From Litorivivens sp041625575 (GTDB taxonomy: Bacteria; Pseudomonadota; Gammaproteobacteria; Pseudomonadales; Spongiibacteraceae): a stretch of 25,667 nt of DNA. The position numbers and the translations under genes were made by a program. The notes under the pieces are model-generated. The model worked only from the letters and a program-made list of their open reading frames with translations, was not told the DNA's origin and made no database searches. Within the stretch, counting starts at the first letter, position 1, and each line of letters opens with the position of its first letter. The stretch covers positions 1 to 25,667 of the forward strand of contig JBFJTG010000036.1 of the NCBI GenBank assembly GCA_041625575.1, written 5' to 3'. Positions 14,940-22,655 of the stretch are shown piece by piece.

Positions 14940-16025
14940 ATGAGATACGCAAATATAACAGGCTGGGGCAAATGTCTGCCGCCAGCGGTTTTGACCAACG
15001 CTGACCTGACTACGATCATGGATACCTCGGATGAATGGATCAGTAGTCGCACCGGTATCAAGGAGCGGCGCATTACCCATGTGAAATATTCAGAGTTGGC
15101 GGCGCTCGCAGGCAAGCGGGCACTTGCCGCGGCGGGAATGGATGCCGCTGATCTGGATATGATCATTCTGGCAACGGCCGCGCCGGATAATATGATTCCC
15201 AACGGCGCATCGGCTGTGCAAGATCAGATGGGCGCAAAAAATGCCGCCGTGTTCGACCTAAACGCAGCCTGCACCGGATTCGTGTACGGCTTAAGCTTGG
15301 CGACAGCGATGGTGCGCTCGGGCGCTGTTGAGCGGGTTATGGTGATTGGCGTTGACGGTATTCCCTACTACCTTGATTGGACCCTGCGTGATGTTTCCGT
15401 GTTATTTGGCGATGCGGCCGGTGCCGTCATCGTTGAGCCTTGCGATGAACCGTGCGGCTCATTGGCCGAAAAGCTCGGATGCGACGGCGATGCGCGTGAC
15501 ATTTTAATGGCTTGCGACTCGGGGTCGGTACGCGAGCGCTTTGACGGCGGCACGGACGGCCTGTTTGAAATCAATTTCGAAGGGCAAGAGATTTTCAAGC
15601 GTGCAGTGCGGGGCATGGGCTTTGCGATGAATACTGTGCTCGAAAAACTGGATATGAAGGCTGAAGAGATCGATTTGGTGATTCCGCATCAAGCCAATAT
15701 CCGCATTATCGAAACCCTCGCCAAGCGGCTTAACGCGCCGATGGAAAAGGTGATGGTCAATATTGAAAAATATGGCAATACCTCGGCGGCCACGGTGCCG
15801 GTTGCACTGTGCGAGGCCCTGGAGCAGGGCAGGATTAAACCTGGCGACAAGCTCATGGCTGCTGCCTTTGGTGCGGGCCTGACCTGGGGCGCCTGCCTGA
15901 TTAAATGGGGTGAGCGGGTCACACCCCTGGGCGAGTGCAAGGATGAGTTGCCACCTTGCGACAAAACAGCCCTGGAATTGCTGCAACCGTGGGTAGATGG
16001 CAGTCGCAGGGCGAATGGCCTGTAA
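14940..16025 (+). CDS. Beta-ketoacyl-ACP synthase III family protein (FabH-like)
   Basis: Condensing enzyme of the thiolase fold, 361 residues, with the full FabH triad: Cys111 in NAACTGF, His250 in IPHQAN and Asn280 in YGNTSAA. Such enzymes join an acyl-CoA or acyl-ACP to malonyl-ACP, or act as acyltransferases. The protein is about 40 residues longer than E. coli FabH, mostly through an insertion near 168-215 and a C-terminal tail, and it is not with fatty-acid synthesis genes, so it is probably not the housekeeping FabH. The ATG at 14940 matches the conserved N-terminus; the ATG at 14877 would add an unlikely 21 residues. The ribosome binding site is weak. A dehalogenase-family hydrolase follows after 9 nt. 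Confidence 0.9.
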   Translation: MRYANITGWGKCLPPAVLTNADLTTIMDTSDEWISSRTGIKERRITHVKYSELAALAGKRALAAAGMDAADLDMIILATAAPDNMIPNGASAVQDQMGAKNAAVFDLNAACTGFVYGLSLATAMVRSGAVERVMVIGVDGIPYYLDWTLRDVSVLFGDAAGAVIVEPCDEPCGSLAEKLGCDGDARDILMACDSGSVRERFDGGTDGLFEINFEGQEIFKRAVRGMGFAMNTVLEKLDMKAEEIDLVIPHQANIRIIETLAKRLNAPMEKVMVNIEKYGNTSAATVPVALCEALEQGRIKPGDKLMAAAFGAGLTWGACLIKWGERVTPLGECKDELPPCDKTALELLQPWVDGSRRANGL

Positions 16026-16034
16026 AGGTTCACT

Positions 16035-16955
16035 ATGATCCTGCGTACACCGGAGCAGCGTTTCAACGCGCTGCCCGACTTTCCCTTTAAGCCCCATTAC
16101 CAAAGTGTGACCAGCCGGCACGGTGCCTTGCGCATGGCCTATATTGATGAAGGTCCGCGCGATGCCCCGGTTGTACTCATGCTGCACGGCGAGCCGAGTT
16201 GGAGTTTTGCCTACCGCCACGTCATTGCGGCGGTGGCCGCTGCGGGATTTCGCGCCATCGCGCCCGATCATATTGGTTTTGGCCGCTCGGACAAGCTAGC
16301 CGCGCGCAGTGATTACAGTTATGCAGGCTTTGTCGACTGGATGGTCGAATTTGTTCAGGCCCTGGATCTACAAAATGTGCTTCTGCTCTGTCAGGACTGG
16401 GGTGGCCCCATCGGCCTTAGAACCCTGGAAAGAATGCCGGGGCGCTTTTGCGCGGTGGTGGCTGCCAATACCTTGCTGCCCAATTGTGAACCTCCGCCGA
16501 AGGGTATTGCGGGCTGGCCGGGCGAACTGATAGAAAACTGGGCGGCGATGACAGCCGCAGCGGATGACTTGCCGGTTGCGGACATTGTCAGCGGGGTTTG
16601 TGTTAAGCCCCTGGGCGATGCAGAAAATTCAGCCTATGACGCGCCTTTTCCTGACGCTACATTCAAAGCCGCCGTGCTGGAGTTTCCCAGCCTGATTCCG
16701 ATTCGGGGTGATATGCCCGGTTGTTTCGAAAACAGGGAAGTGTGGCGCTTGCTGGAAGCGTGGAAAAAGCCATTTGTAACGGCGTTTAGCGATAGTGACC
16801 CCAGTACTGCGCCCTGGGCAGAGGTTTTCCACTCGCGTATTCCCGGCGCTGATAACCCCTTTCATGTCACTATCGCCAAAGCGGGGCATTTTGTTCAGGA
16901 AGAGCAAGGTCGGGCGCTGGCGGACGTGGTATTAAAAGTTAGAAAAAATAGCTAA
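16035..16955 (+). CDS. Haloalkane dehalogenase-family alpha/beta hydrolase
   Basis: Hydrolase of 306 residues with the HLD-I signatures: HGEPSWSF (51-58, oxyanion/halide region Glu53), nucleophile Asp121 with the halide-binding Trp122 in CQDWGG, an acid in FSDSDP (253-255) and His285 in AGHFVQEE. By family it would displace halide from carbon via an Asp ester. A true dehalogenase also needs a second halide-binding residue; Trp169 is a candidate. The same fold and Asp nucleophile occur in OleB-type beta-lactone decarboxylases, which also sit beside thiolase-fold condensing enzymes, so a non-halogenated substrate made by the upstream synthase is a real alternative. It has an AAAGG ribosome binding site and is in one transcript with the synthase. 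Confidence 0.88.
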   Translation: MILRTPEQRFNALPDFPFKPHYQSVTSRHGALRMAYIDEGPRDAPVVLMLHGEPSWSFAYRHVIAAVAAAGFRAIAPDHIGFGRSDKLAARSDYSYAGFVDWMVEFVQALDLQNVLLLCQDWGGPIGLRTLERMPGRFCAVVAANTLLPNCEPPPKGIAGWPGELIENWAAMTAAADDLPVADIVSGVCVKPLGDAENSAYDAPFPDATFKAAVLEFPSLIPIRGDMPGCFENREVWRLLEAWKKPFVTAFSDSDPSTAPWAEVFHSRIPGADNPFHVTIAKAGHFVQEEQGRALADVVLKVRKNS

Positions 16956-17019
16956 TCACCCCGCAATTCGGGGCGAGCTTAGCACTCTATATGCGTATTG
17001 AAAATCAATGAGGAATTTC

Positions 17020-17826
17020 ATGTCAGCGGTTTTATTCGAGCAGCGTGGGCCCATCGCCTGGATTACCCTGAACCGGCCGGAAGCGAAAAACACAATGAAC
17101 GCCGAGGTGTTCGTGCTTCTGGCCCAATACTGGGATGAGGTTCGCAACAACGATGAAATACGCGTAGCTGTATTAACGGCCAGCGGCGACGAAGACTTCT
17201 GCTGTGGTGGTGATCTTGGCGGGGTGATTCCACTGTGGACGGGCGCGCGTCAGGCGGCGAACGAGATTGAAGAAAAGTTGCTGGCTGACCCGATGATCAT
17301 GGATAAAGTGATGCTAAAGGGTGAGCCCCTGTACAAACCGGTGATCGCTGCGATTAACGGTCGGGCCTTGGGCGGAGGCTGTGAAATCTTGCAGGCTACC
17401 GATATCAGACTGGCGGCCGATACGGCTATCTTCGGCCTGCCGGAACCGAAATCCGGCATCGTGCCCGGTGCCGGCAGCATGGTTCGTCTTGCACGCCAAT
17501 TACCTTACGCCCACGCCATGAAGCTGTTACTAACGGCAGAGCCGATAGATGCCAGCACTGCACAGCAGATAGGCTTGATCTCCGAAGTTGTGCCGGCGGC
17601 CGATCTGCGAGAACGCGCGCAGGCCCTGGCGGAAATCGTTGCCGCGAATGCGCCTCTGGCTTTGCAGGCCATCAAGAAGACCGTACTCGATTCCCATACC
17701 CTGCCGTGGGCGGACGCATTTCAGATTGAAATGGAGCAGGCCGGCGTTGTCATGATGAGTAAAGATGCCCGCGAGGGGCCCAGAGCGTTCAAGGAAAAAC
17801 GCAAACCTGAATTTAAGGGGCATTGA
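17020..17826 (+). CDS. Enoyl-CoA hydratase/isomerase (crotonase) family protein
   Basis: Crotonase-fold protein of 268 residues. Both catalytic glutamates of true hydratases are present: Glu122 in GGGCE and Glu142 in LPEPKSGIVPGAG. The oxyanion-hole segments lie near 55-66 and 114-121. The likely reaction is hydration of a trans-2-enoyl-CoA, the step after the acyl-CoA dehydrogenases encoded nearby on the other strand. The ATG at 17020 is preferred over 17008 because GAGG lies 6 nt before it. A 64-nt gap with a short hairpin (CCCCG-N5-CGGGG, 16959-16973) separates it from the hydrolase gene, so transcription may be shared or independent. Confidence 0.93.
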   Translation: MSAVLFEQRGPIAWITLNRPEAKNTMNAEVFVLLAQYWDEVRNNDEIRVAVLTASGDEDFCCGGDLGGVIPLWTGARQAANEIEEKLLADPMIMDKVMLKGEPLYKPVIAAINGRALGGGCEILQATDIRLAADTAIFGLPEPKSGIVPGAGSMVRLARQLPYAHAMKLLLTAEPIDASTAQQIGLISEVVPAADLRERAQALAEIVAANAPLALQAIKKTVLDSHTLPWADAFQIEMEQAGVVMMSKDAREGPRAFKEKRKPEFKGH

Positions 17827-17857
17827 TTGAGGACCTTGGCTAAAACCGATCAATATT

Positions 17858-17871
17858 TTGAGTTAGATCAA
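17858..17871. promoter_or_regulatory. FNR/ANR-like box upstream of the WS/DGAT gene
   Basis: TTGAG-TTAG-ATCAA matches the FNR consensus TTGAT-N4-ATCAA at 9 of 10 defined positions. It lies 106 nt upstream of the acyltransferase start at 17978, in a 151-nt intergenic region. It would imply oxygen-responsive expression if functional. A single short site can arise by chance. Confidence 0.35.
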
Positions 17872-17977
17872 TTTTTGCGTTAATTGTGGCGGACATTTCG
17901 CTTTAGTTTTTCGTGGGAGTCACTATTGTAGTTAGTCCCTTCGCTGAATCCTCTCGGCGGATTTCAGGTCAATTACA

Positions 17978-19426
17978 ATGGAACAAGTCACTGGTATCAG
18001 CAGCAGTTTTTTGGCCATAGAACGCCCCGATATGCCCATGGCAATATCCTCGGTGGCCATCTATAAAGGAGGTGGTGGTGACAATGTTGCTGCTGTCCGG
18101 CAAGCCTTTCTCAGCGCTATTTCGCGCTACCCTATATTCCGGCGACGGCTGTTAAATGTGCCGGCGCATTTGGACCATCCGTATTGGATTGAAGACCCCG
18201 ATTTTGATGTGGACTGCCATTTGCGTCGTCTGGCATTGCCGCAGCCCGGTAATTGGCAGCAGTTCAACCTTCAGCTCGCGCGATTACAAGCCACAGCCAT
18301 GCACCGCGACCGGCCTCTGTGGCAAGCATTTGTAATCGAGGGTTTGAATGGTCTGTCAGGTATCCCGAAAGGCAGCTACGCCCTTGTCATGCGAGTCCAT
18401 CGTGCGGTCGCGGATGCCAATGAGCTTAATGACATGATGTTGAGTATGCATTCGCTGGAGCCGGCCGATGGAGCAGTCGTCGAAAATTCCGGCATCTGTG
18501 TGCGTGAAAACAGTCCGGGAGCGGGGCAGTTACTGGTGGACGCGCTGCGTAACAATAGTCGTCGCGTCTGGCAGAGTAGTAGCTTGTTACTGCGCGGCTA
18601 CAGACGTTACCGTCGCCAGCGGACTCTGGAGGCAGACATGCCAGAATTGCCGCTCGCTCAAATTACGCGGTTTAACCACATGCCTTCCGGTTACCGGGTA
18701 GTTGGTCACTATTCGCTGGAGCGCAGCGAGTGTGAAGCGCTGCGCGCACAGGTACCAGGCAGTTCCCTGTGCGATGTGGTGTTATCGGTAATCGGCGGAG
18801 CGTTGCGCTTGTATCTGCAGCGCAAGGGAGAGTTGCCCAGCCAGAACTTGGTTGCAGGATGCCCGCAAAGATTGCCGCGGGAGCTGCAGAGTCGCGCGGT
18901 GAGGGCAGAGCCGGGCATGTTGCGGCTTGCCCTGCACACCGACTGTGACTCGCCCTTGCGACGACTGCGCGTCATGCAGCAGGAGACGCTTGCTGCGCGC
19001 GCGCGAGATCCGGCGGGAGATTTTGAATTAATGAATCAGGCTAGTGAGCTGATGCCGCCGCTTTTACTCAACATGGGAGCGGGTGGTTATCTGCGCGCGG
19101 CTACCCGTGCCGGCCAGATGTACAATACTTTTATCAACGGCATTTGCGGCAGTGACCGGCCGCTCTACTTTGCCGGAGCGCAGATGCTGAAAAGCTTTTC
19201 GCTCGCCCCCCTTTTGCCGGGTTGCTCGCTAACGCACAGCGTGTCGCGCTGTGGTGGAGCGCTAACAATAGGTATCAACGCTTGTCGCGAAGCCCTGCCG
19301 GACCCTGATGTCTATGTTGGGTGTCTTGCCGAGGCATGGGAAGAGCTCAGGGTCAGTGCGAGCCTGTTTGCTGCCGGCGCCAGCTCTGGCGACGAGCGTA
19401 TTCTCGCGGTAGCAAAAAAGAGCTAG
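17978..19426 (+). CDS. Wax ester synthase/diacylglycerol acyltransferase family protein with altered active-site motif
   Basis: WS/DGAT family acyltransferase of 482 residues, which by family transfers acyl groups from acyl-CoA to alcohols or diacylglycerol at the inner membrane face. Recognisable segments are RYPIFRRRL (50-58), HPYWIEDPDFDVDCHLRR (67-84), DRPLWQAFVIEGL (111-123) and the C-terminal RPLYFAGAQ and PDPDVYV. The catalytic HHxxxDG motif reads HRAVADA (141-147): the second His is Arg142 and the Gly is Ala147. In characterised enzymes the second His matters most, so this protein may be inactive, have different chemistry or have a different role. NISGP is also changed to NGICGS. The ribosome binding site is weak. 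A terminator follows at 19469. Confidence 0.85.
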   Translation: MEQVTGISSSFLAIERPDMPMAISSVAIYKGGGGDNVAAVRQAFLSAISRYPIFRRRLLNVPAHLDHPYWIEDPDFDVDCHLRRLALPQPGNWQQFNLQLARLQATAMHRDRPLWQAFVIEGLNGLSGIPKGSYALVMRVHRAVADANELNDMMLSMHSLEPADGAVVENSGICVRENSPGAGQLLVDALRNNSRRVWQSSSLLLRGYRRYRRQRTLEADMPELPLAQITRFNHMPSGYRVVGHYSLERSECEALRAQVPGSSLCDVVLSVIGGALRLYLQRKGELPSQNLVAGCPQRLPRELQSRAVRAEPGMLRLALHTDCDSPLRRLRVMQQETLAARARDPAGDFELMNQASELMPPLLLNMGAGGYLRAATRAGQMYNTFINGICGSDRPLYFAGAQMLKSFSLAPLLPGCSLTHSVSRCGGALTIGINACREALPDPDVYVGCLAEAWEELRVSASLFAAGASSGDERILAVAKKS

Positions 19427-19784
19427 GGACTAAAGCGCCTAAGGTGACTGGAAGTCTTCTTGTTAGCGACCGGCCTGGAACAGCAGGGCCGGTGTTTTAC
19501 TTGGGCCTGCCGGGCCGATTTTCACCCTTCTCATAAACTGATATGCGCTGCGGACGCCCGCGTGCAGTCTCGCGGATGTATTGCGGATAATAGCCCTTTA
19601 CAAACAATTTTAAACAGTAGTGATAGGCTGGCGTGTTGTATTGGCGAGCTATTTGGAAAATCGCTTTAGTTACGAGCATCTTTCCTTGGCTGGAATATAA
19701 AACCCGTGGACGATCTAATTTTGTCGAGAATTCCAGTATCCTTATTGAGTGTTGTTCTATCGGTCTGGTTTGAGGAGATGTAGA
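19427..19784. other. Intergenic region, no gene seen
   Basis: This 358-nt stretch holds the terminator of the acyltransferase gene at its left and a candidate promoter (TTGTCG-N16-TATTGA, 19721-19748) plus the GAGGAG ribosome binding site of the next gene at its right. The middle part shows no open frame with a convincing start signal on either strand. Confidence 0.6.
19469..19498 (+). terminator. Terminator of the WS/DGAT-like gene
   Basis: A 7-bp perfect stem ACCGGCC/GGCCGGT with an 11-nt loop is followed by GTTTT, 42 nt after the stop codon at 19426. Confidence 0.65.
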
Positions 19785-20348
19785 TTGAATATTAGGAAGT
19801 CGTTCGGCTTACTGTTCTTGCTGGTCGTAGTTCAAGCGGCTGCGGAGACCTTCCCGGTAGCCCTAAGCGTTGGTGACAACCGGCTGAGTAAGGTGGCTGA
19901 GGCCCGCTATTCAGTTTTGTGGAAACGCATCACTGATGTTGCCTTGTATGTGGATCGATCCCAGTCATTGCCGGTAGGCGGCAATATTCTTGATCCGGGC
20001 TATAGCAAGTACCTCACGATTGAATATGGTCTGTCGGTGTCGGCTGAACGCTTTGAGAGAATGTCTAGAGATCTGCTGGTCGAGAATTGGCCGGCGGATG
20101 TGCTTGCCGTTTATAAACGGGAGATAGATATTTTTTGCTCGTGGTTGCAGGCTGTAAAAAAAGGCGATCGCTATGCCGTTTTTTGGTTGCCGGAGGAGGG
20201 GCTATCTTTGGCGTTCAACGGTGAAGTGAAGGGTCTGATTGAGTCGGAGCAGGCCGCTGTCATTATCTTAAGCTTGTGGTTGGGGCAAGCAGCAGTTAGT
20301 GAGTCCCAACGCGATACGCTACTCGATACATGGCGCGCGAGTATCTAG
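19785..20348 (+). CDS. Exported chalcone isomerase-like protein
   Basis: Protein of 187 residues with a signal peptide (start-NIRKSFGLLFLLVVVQAAAE, cleavage after the Ala triplet) and a bacterial chalcone isomerase-like domain, including YSVLWKRITDVALYVDRSQ and KYLTIEYGLSVSAERF. Plant-type isomerase activity is not implied; bacterial members are periplasmic proteins of unknown role, possibly binding lipids. A TTG at 19785 is chosen over the GTG at 19749 because GAGGAG lies exactly 7 nt upstream and the resulting N-terminus is a clean signal peptide. The outer-membrane protein gene at 20437 lies 88 nt downstream and probably shares the transcript. Confidence 0.8.
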   Translation: MNIRKSFGLLFLLVVVQAAAETFPVALSVGDNRLSKVAEARYSVLWKRITDVALYVDRSQSLPVGGNILDPGYSKYLTIEYGLSVSAERFERMSRDLLVENWPADVLAVYKREIDIFCSWLQAVKKGDRYAVFWLPEEGLSLAFNGEVKGLIESEQAAVIILSLWLGQAAVSESQRDTLLDTWRASI

Positions 20349-20436
20349 GGTTTGTGCTAGAGCGCAAGATGCCATTCGATATTAGTAGCGCAGACCCGGG
20401 CAAGGTATAGTGGATCAAAAATAATCAGGGATTCCA

Positions 20437-21510
20437 ATGCTGTCACGCCGGCACCGAAGCTACGAATACTTTGCCCTACCGCTCGGTCTGATTTGCCTGT
20501 TATCTATGGCTGCACCTGTGTTTTCCGATGATGTTGAACTTGTAACGGAAAGCGAAGAGATTGGCTTCGGCAAGCGGCAGGCACCGGGCAAGCAGGTCGA
20601 TGCCCCCAATCTGGGGAAGGCTCCCGAAGAGAGTTTGATGACGTGGGGGCTCGAGCAAATGGAAGCTCGCCGAAACTGGCTATCTAAACATTATGTGGGA
20701 ATGTGGCGCGGGCTCGATCGTTATTTTACCGATACGGTCGCAGACGACATGGAAAATGATAGCCAGCTCAGGTTGCAACTAAGGCAAAGTTTTTTCAACG
20801 GTGGTGAGGCAGAAAGTGACGCCAGAGTCAGGGTGCGGGTAGACCTTCCCAACACTGAACAAAAACTGAAGGTATTCTTTAGTTCGGACGAAGACAGTAG
20901 CGTCGAAGAGCGTATTCGGGAAGTCTCGAGCGGCGAAAGAATAAAGCGCGAAAGCTCAGTGTCGGGTATCGAGTTCACGCCGGATAAAAAAGATCGACTT
21001 TGGCGCCGGAAGATAAGCAGCGGTGTTCGCTTGCGTGCGAATCTCGTGCCCTATGTGAAATTCAAACTCAAGCGTGAATGGGGCGAGGAGGGTGGAGAAG
21101 GCTGGCACCGGGAATTTCGTCAGGAATTCTCATACTTTGATGACGACGAGCGCTGGAGCGAATCAACCCAGTTCACCATTTCAACACCCATTCTGGACCA
21201 TTACGTATTCAGGATTTGGTCCGAGGCTGAATTTAAGGACGAGCTCAACGTTTACGAATTCGCACATGTTTATACAATTAGCCGTGTTTATTCCGAGCGT
21301 TCGGCGCTGCATTATCGTTTTGGCGCAGTGGGCGCGAGCCAGCCAGTGCCTCGGGTTAACGGTGCGTTTTATGGTCTGGGCTGGGATTACAGACTTTATA
21401 AAGACTGGGTGTATTTGGGGATTTCACCGGAAGTCTTCTACCCGCGCGACCTTAACTGGAGCGCAGAGCCCAGTATAACCTTTCGTTTGGAAGTGTTTTT
21501 TACTGAATAA
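20437..21510 (+). CDS. Predicted outer-membrane beta-barrel protein, unknown function
   Basis: Exported protein of 357 residues. The signal peptide ends near APVFSDD, followed by an unusually charged, low-hydrophobicity region (about 30-130) with helical segments such as MTWGLEQMEARRNWLSKHY. From about 115 onward, alternating polar/hydrophobic stretches rich in Tyr, Trp and Arg (for example QLRLQLRQSFF, ARVRVRVDL, HYVFRIWSEAEF) resemble membrane beta-strands, and the protein ends in EVFFTE, close to the aromatic C-terminus of outer-membrane barrels. I know no specific family. It follows the chalcone isomerase-like gene, so the two may form an envelope unit. Confidence 0.75.
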   Translation: MLSRRHRSYEYFALPLGLICLLSMAAPVFSDDVELVTESEEIGFGKRQAPGKQVDAPNLGKAPEESLMTWGLEQMEARRNWLSKHYVGMWRGLDRYFTDTVADDMENDSQLRLQLRQSFFNGGEAESDARVRVRVDLPNTEQKLKVFFSSDEDSSVEERIREVSSGERIKRESSVSGIEFTPDKKDRLWRRKISSGVRLRANLVPYVKFKLKREWGEEGGEGWHREFRQEFSYFDDDERWSESTQFTISTPILDHYVFRIWSEAEFKDELNVYEFAHVYTISRVYSERSALHYRFGAVGASQPVPRVNGAFYGLGWDYRLYKDWVYLGISPEVFYPRDLNWSAEPSITFRLEVFFTE

Positions 21511-21537
21511 AGGAGTGGTACGAAAGAGCGGCTGTGT

Positions 21538-21711
21538 TTACTTATCTTGCCCGCTGTCGTCGCGCCTCTCAAGTTCGGCGCGCAGCACGGTAACGTCGCG
21601 TGGGGCGTCGATGCCAACGCGAACGTTTTTTCCATTAACAGCGACTATCGTAATGCGTATATCGTCGCCAATGGTAAAAACCTGACCGGGTGTTCTGTTG
21701 AGTACTAGCAT
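21538..21711 (-). CDS. csrA: Carbon storage regulator CsrA
   Basis: RNA-binding translational regulator of 57 residues. The start MLVLNRTPGQVFTIGDDI matches the CsrA/RsmA fold, and the key residues Leu4, Arg6 and Arg44 (VLRAEL) are conserved. VRVGIDAPRDVTV is the diagnostic core. It differs from the E. coli protein at several family-typical positions (LNRTPGQ for LTRRVGE), so it is probably an accessory CsrA paralogue. The ATG at 21711 is supported by GGGAGGAG. It is a lone gene, divergent from the receiver-like gene at 21872, with a 12-bp palindrome between them. Confidence 0.93.
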   Translation of the reverse strand: MLVLNRTPGQVFTIGDDIRITIVAVNGKNVRVGIDAPRDVTVLRAELERRDDSGQDK

Positions 21712-21808
21712 GGCTCCTCCCCTCTGTGTGAGACCTAGGTTCCGCCAGGCACGCACACTCCATATAAGCCAAATTCTACCCCAGTTGCTGTTAAATAGCA
21801 TTGCCGCC

Positions 21809-21820
21809 TATGTCGACATA
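21809..21820. promoter_or_regulatory. Perfect 12-bp palindrome between csrA and the receiver-like gene
   Basis: TATGTCGACATA is a perfect palindrome in the divergent intergenic region, about 98 nt upstream of csrA and 52 nt upstream of the receiver-like gene. It is placed to control both promoters if it is an operator. Confidence 0.3.
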
Positions 21821-21871
21821 TTACGGTTGCAGTGTGGCGGTAATGCATGGCTGCAATAGGTTTTTCTACTT

Positions 21872-22402
21872 ATGGTATTGGCGCCAAGGCTGGGTGCTAA
21901 TGGGACTTTGGAAAATAGCCTGGCGAAGGGACTTAGCCGCCTACAGCCGAGCCATACTATGCTAGATCACAATCGAAAACATAAACCCTTTCTTGTGTTA
22001 ATGACCGCAGACTGCGTCAGCGACATCGTCGCGTTAAATACGGTGCTTGAAGCGCATGTGCCCGGATTTAGGGAGTATTGGGTGCAGGACGGGCGCGAGC
22101 TTCTTAAGTACCTTTTGGCTCGAGGCCAATATGCGGACCGCGTGCAGTACCCGGAGCCCAATCTGGTGCTGTTTTCCGACGAGCACTCGGCGGTATGCAG
22201 TTACCGGATATTGCGTGCCGCAAAGCGCTATAACTTGAGCCCACGGATTCCCTTCGTGCTGCTTGCGGATGATGCGTGCGATAGCGAGAAGCGTTTGGCC
22301 GAACGGCTGGGCGCGCGCCTATGTGTCGCACAACCAGTTGATAAATCAAGGTTTAGCGAGCAGTTGTCGTCCATCAAGGAGGTTTGCGGACAAGCGGCAT
22401 GA
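21872..22402 (+). CDS. Degenerate response-regulator receiver-like protein
   Basis: Protein of 176 residues whose central and C-terminal parts resemble a stand-alone receiver domain: WVQDGRELLKYLLARGQY (70-87) followed by PEPNLVLFSDEHS and RIPFVLLADDA, the layout of RcpA-type receivers. The phosphorylatable Asp is displaced: the expected position is Ser102, with an Asp one residue on. The conserved Lys near the C-terminus is replaced in VAQPVDKSRF. It is therefore likely a non-phosphorylated pseudo-receiver that works by protein binding. The start is uncertain: the ATG at 21872 has no good ribosome binding site, and the ATG at 21959 would begin directly at the domain. Its partner is unknown; csrA is the divergent neighbour. 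Confidence 0.75.
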   Translation: MVLAPRLGANGTLENSLAKGLSRLQPSHTMLDHNRKHKPFLVLMTADCVSDIVALNTVLEAHVPGFREYWVQDGRELLKYLLARGQYADRVQYPEPNLVLFSDEHSAVCSYRILRAAKRYNLSPRIPFVLLADDACDSEKRLAERLGARLCVAQPVDKSRFSEQLSSIKEVCGQAA

Positions 22403-22458
22403 GGAAGTATTGGCGGGATGGATGATTATCCCCGCCGAAAATTGAAGGATTACTGCTG

Positions 22459-22478
22459 ACCCCGGATTCGGGGTTTTT
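22459..22478 (+). terminator. Terminator of the receiver-like gene
   Basis: ACCCCG-N4-CGGGGT stem followed directly by four more T residues (22475-22478), 57 nt after the stop codon at 22402. Confidence 0.85.
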
Positions 22479-22558
22479 GCGTTTTGGAGCTGCGAATGTG
22501 GATGGCTTGTGTTGGCTTTAAGCTGTGCGCTTAGGCCCGCAGATAAGGCCCTTGAAAA

Positions 22559-22635
22559 TGGTGCGCCCGGAGAGATTCGAACTCCCGACCAAGTGGTTCG
22601 AAGCCACCTACTCTATCCAGCTGAGCTACGGGCGC
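22559..22635 (-). tRNA. tRNA-Arg (anticodon UCG), CCA encoded
   Basis: Read on the minus strand, the sequence folds as a complete 77-nt tRNA. The acceptor stem is GCGCCCG/CGGGCGC, the D arm GCTC-N9-GAGT, the anticodon stem GGTGG/CCACT with loop CTTCGAA, the variable loop TGGTC and the T arm GGGAG-TTCGAAT-CTCTC. The anticodon TCG reads CGA. A73 is followed by an encoded CCA, and an A lies at position 20 of the D loop, an arginine identity element in bacteria. Confidence 0.95.
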
Positions 22636-22649
22636 GAAAGAAGCGGGGC

Positions 22650-22655
22650 ATTCTA
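22650..22655 (-). promoter_or_regulatory. -10 element of the tRNA-Arg promoter
   Basis: On the minus strand TAGAAT lies about 15 nt upstream of the tRNA 5' end and is followed by a GC-rich GCCCCGC, the discriminator type seen in growth-rate-controlled stable RNA promoters. The -35 is weak. Confidence 0.45.

Noticed and set aside
15504..16271. Long minus-strand frame (255 residues) opposite the ketoacyl synthase and hydrolase genes
   Set aside because: Antisense to two well-supported enzymes with complete active sites; no family resemblance or ribosome binding site. High GC makes such frames common.
16951..16983. Hairpin between the dehalogenase-family gene and the hydratase gene as a terminator
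   Set aside because: Stem is only 5 bp with interrupted outer pairing and there is no T-tract on either strand.
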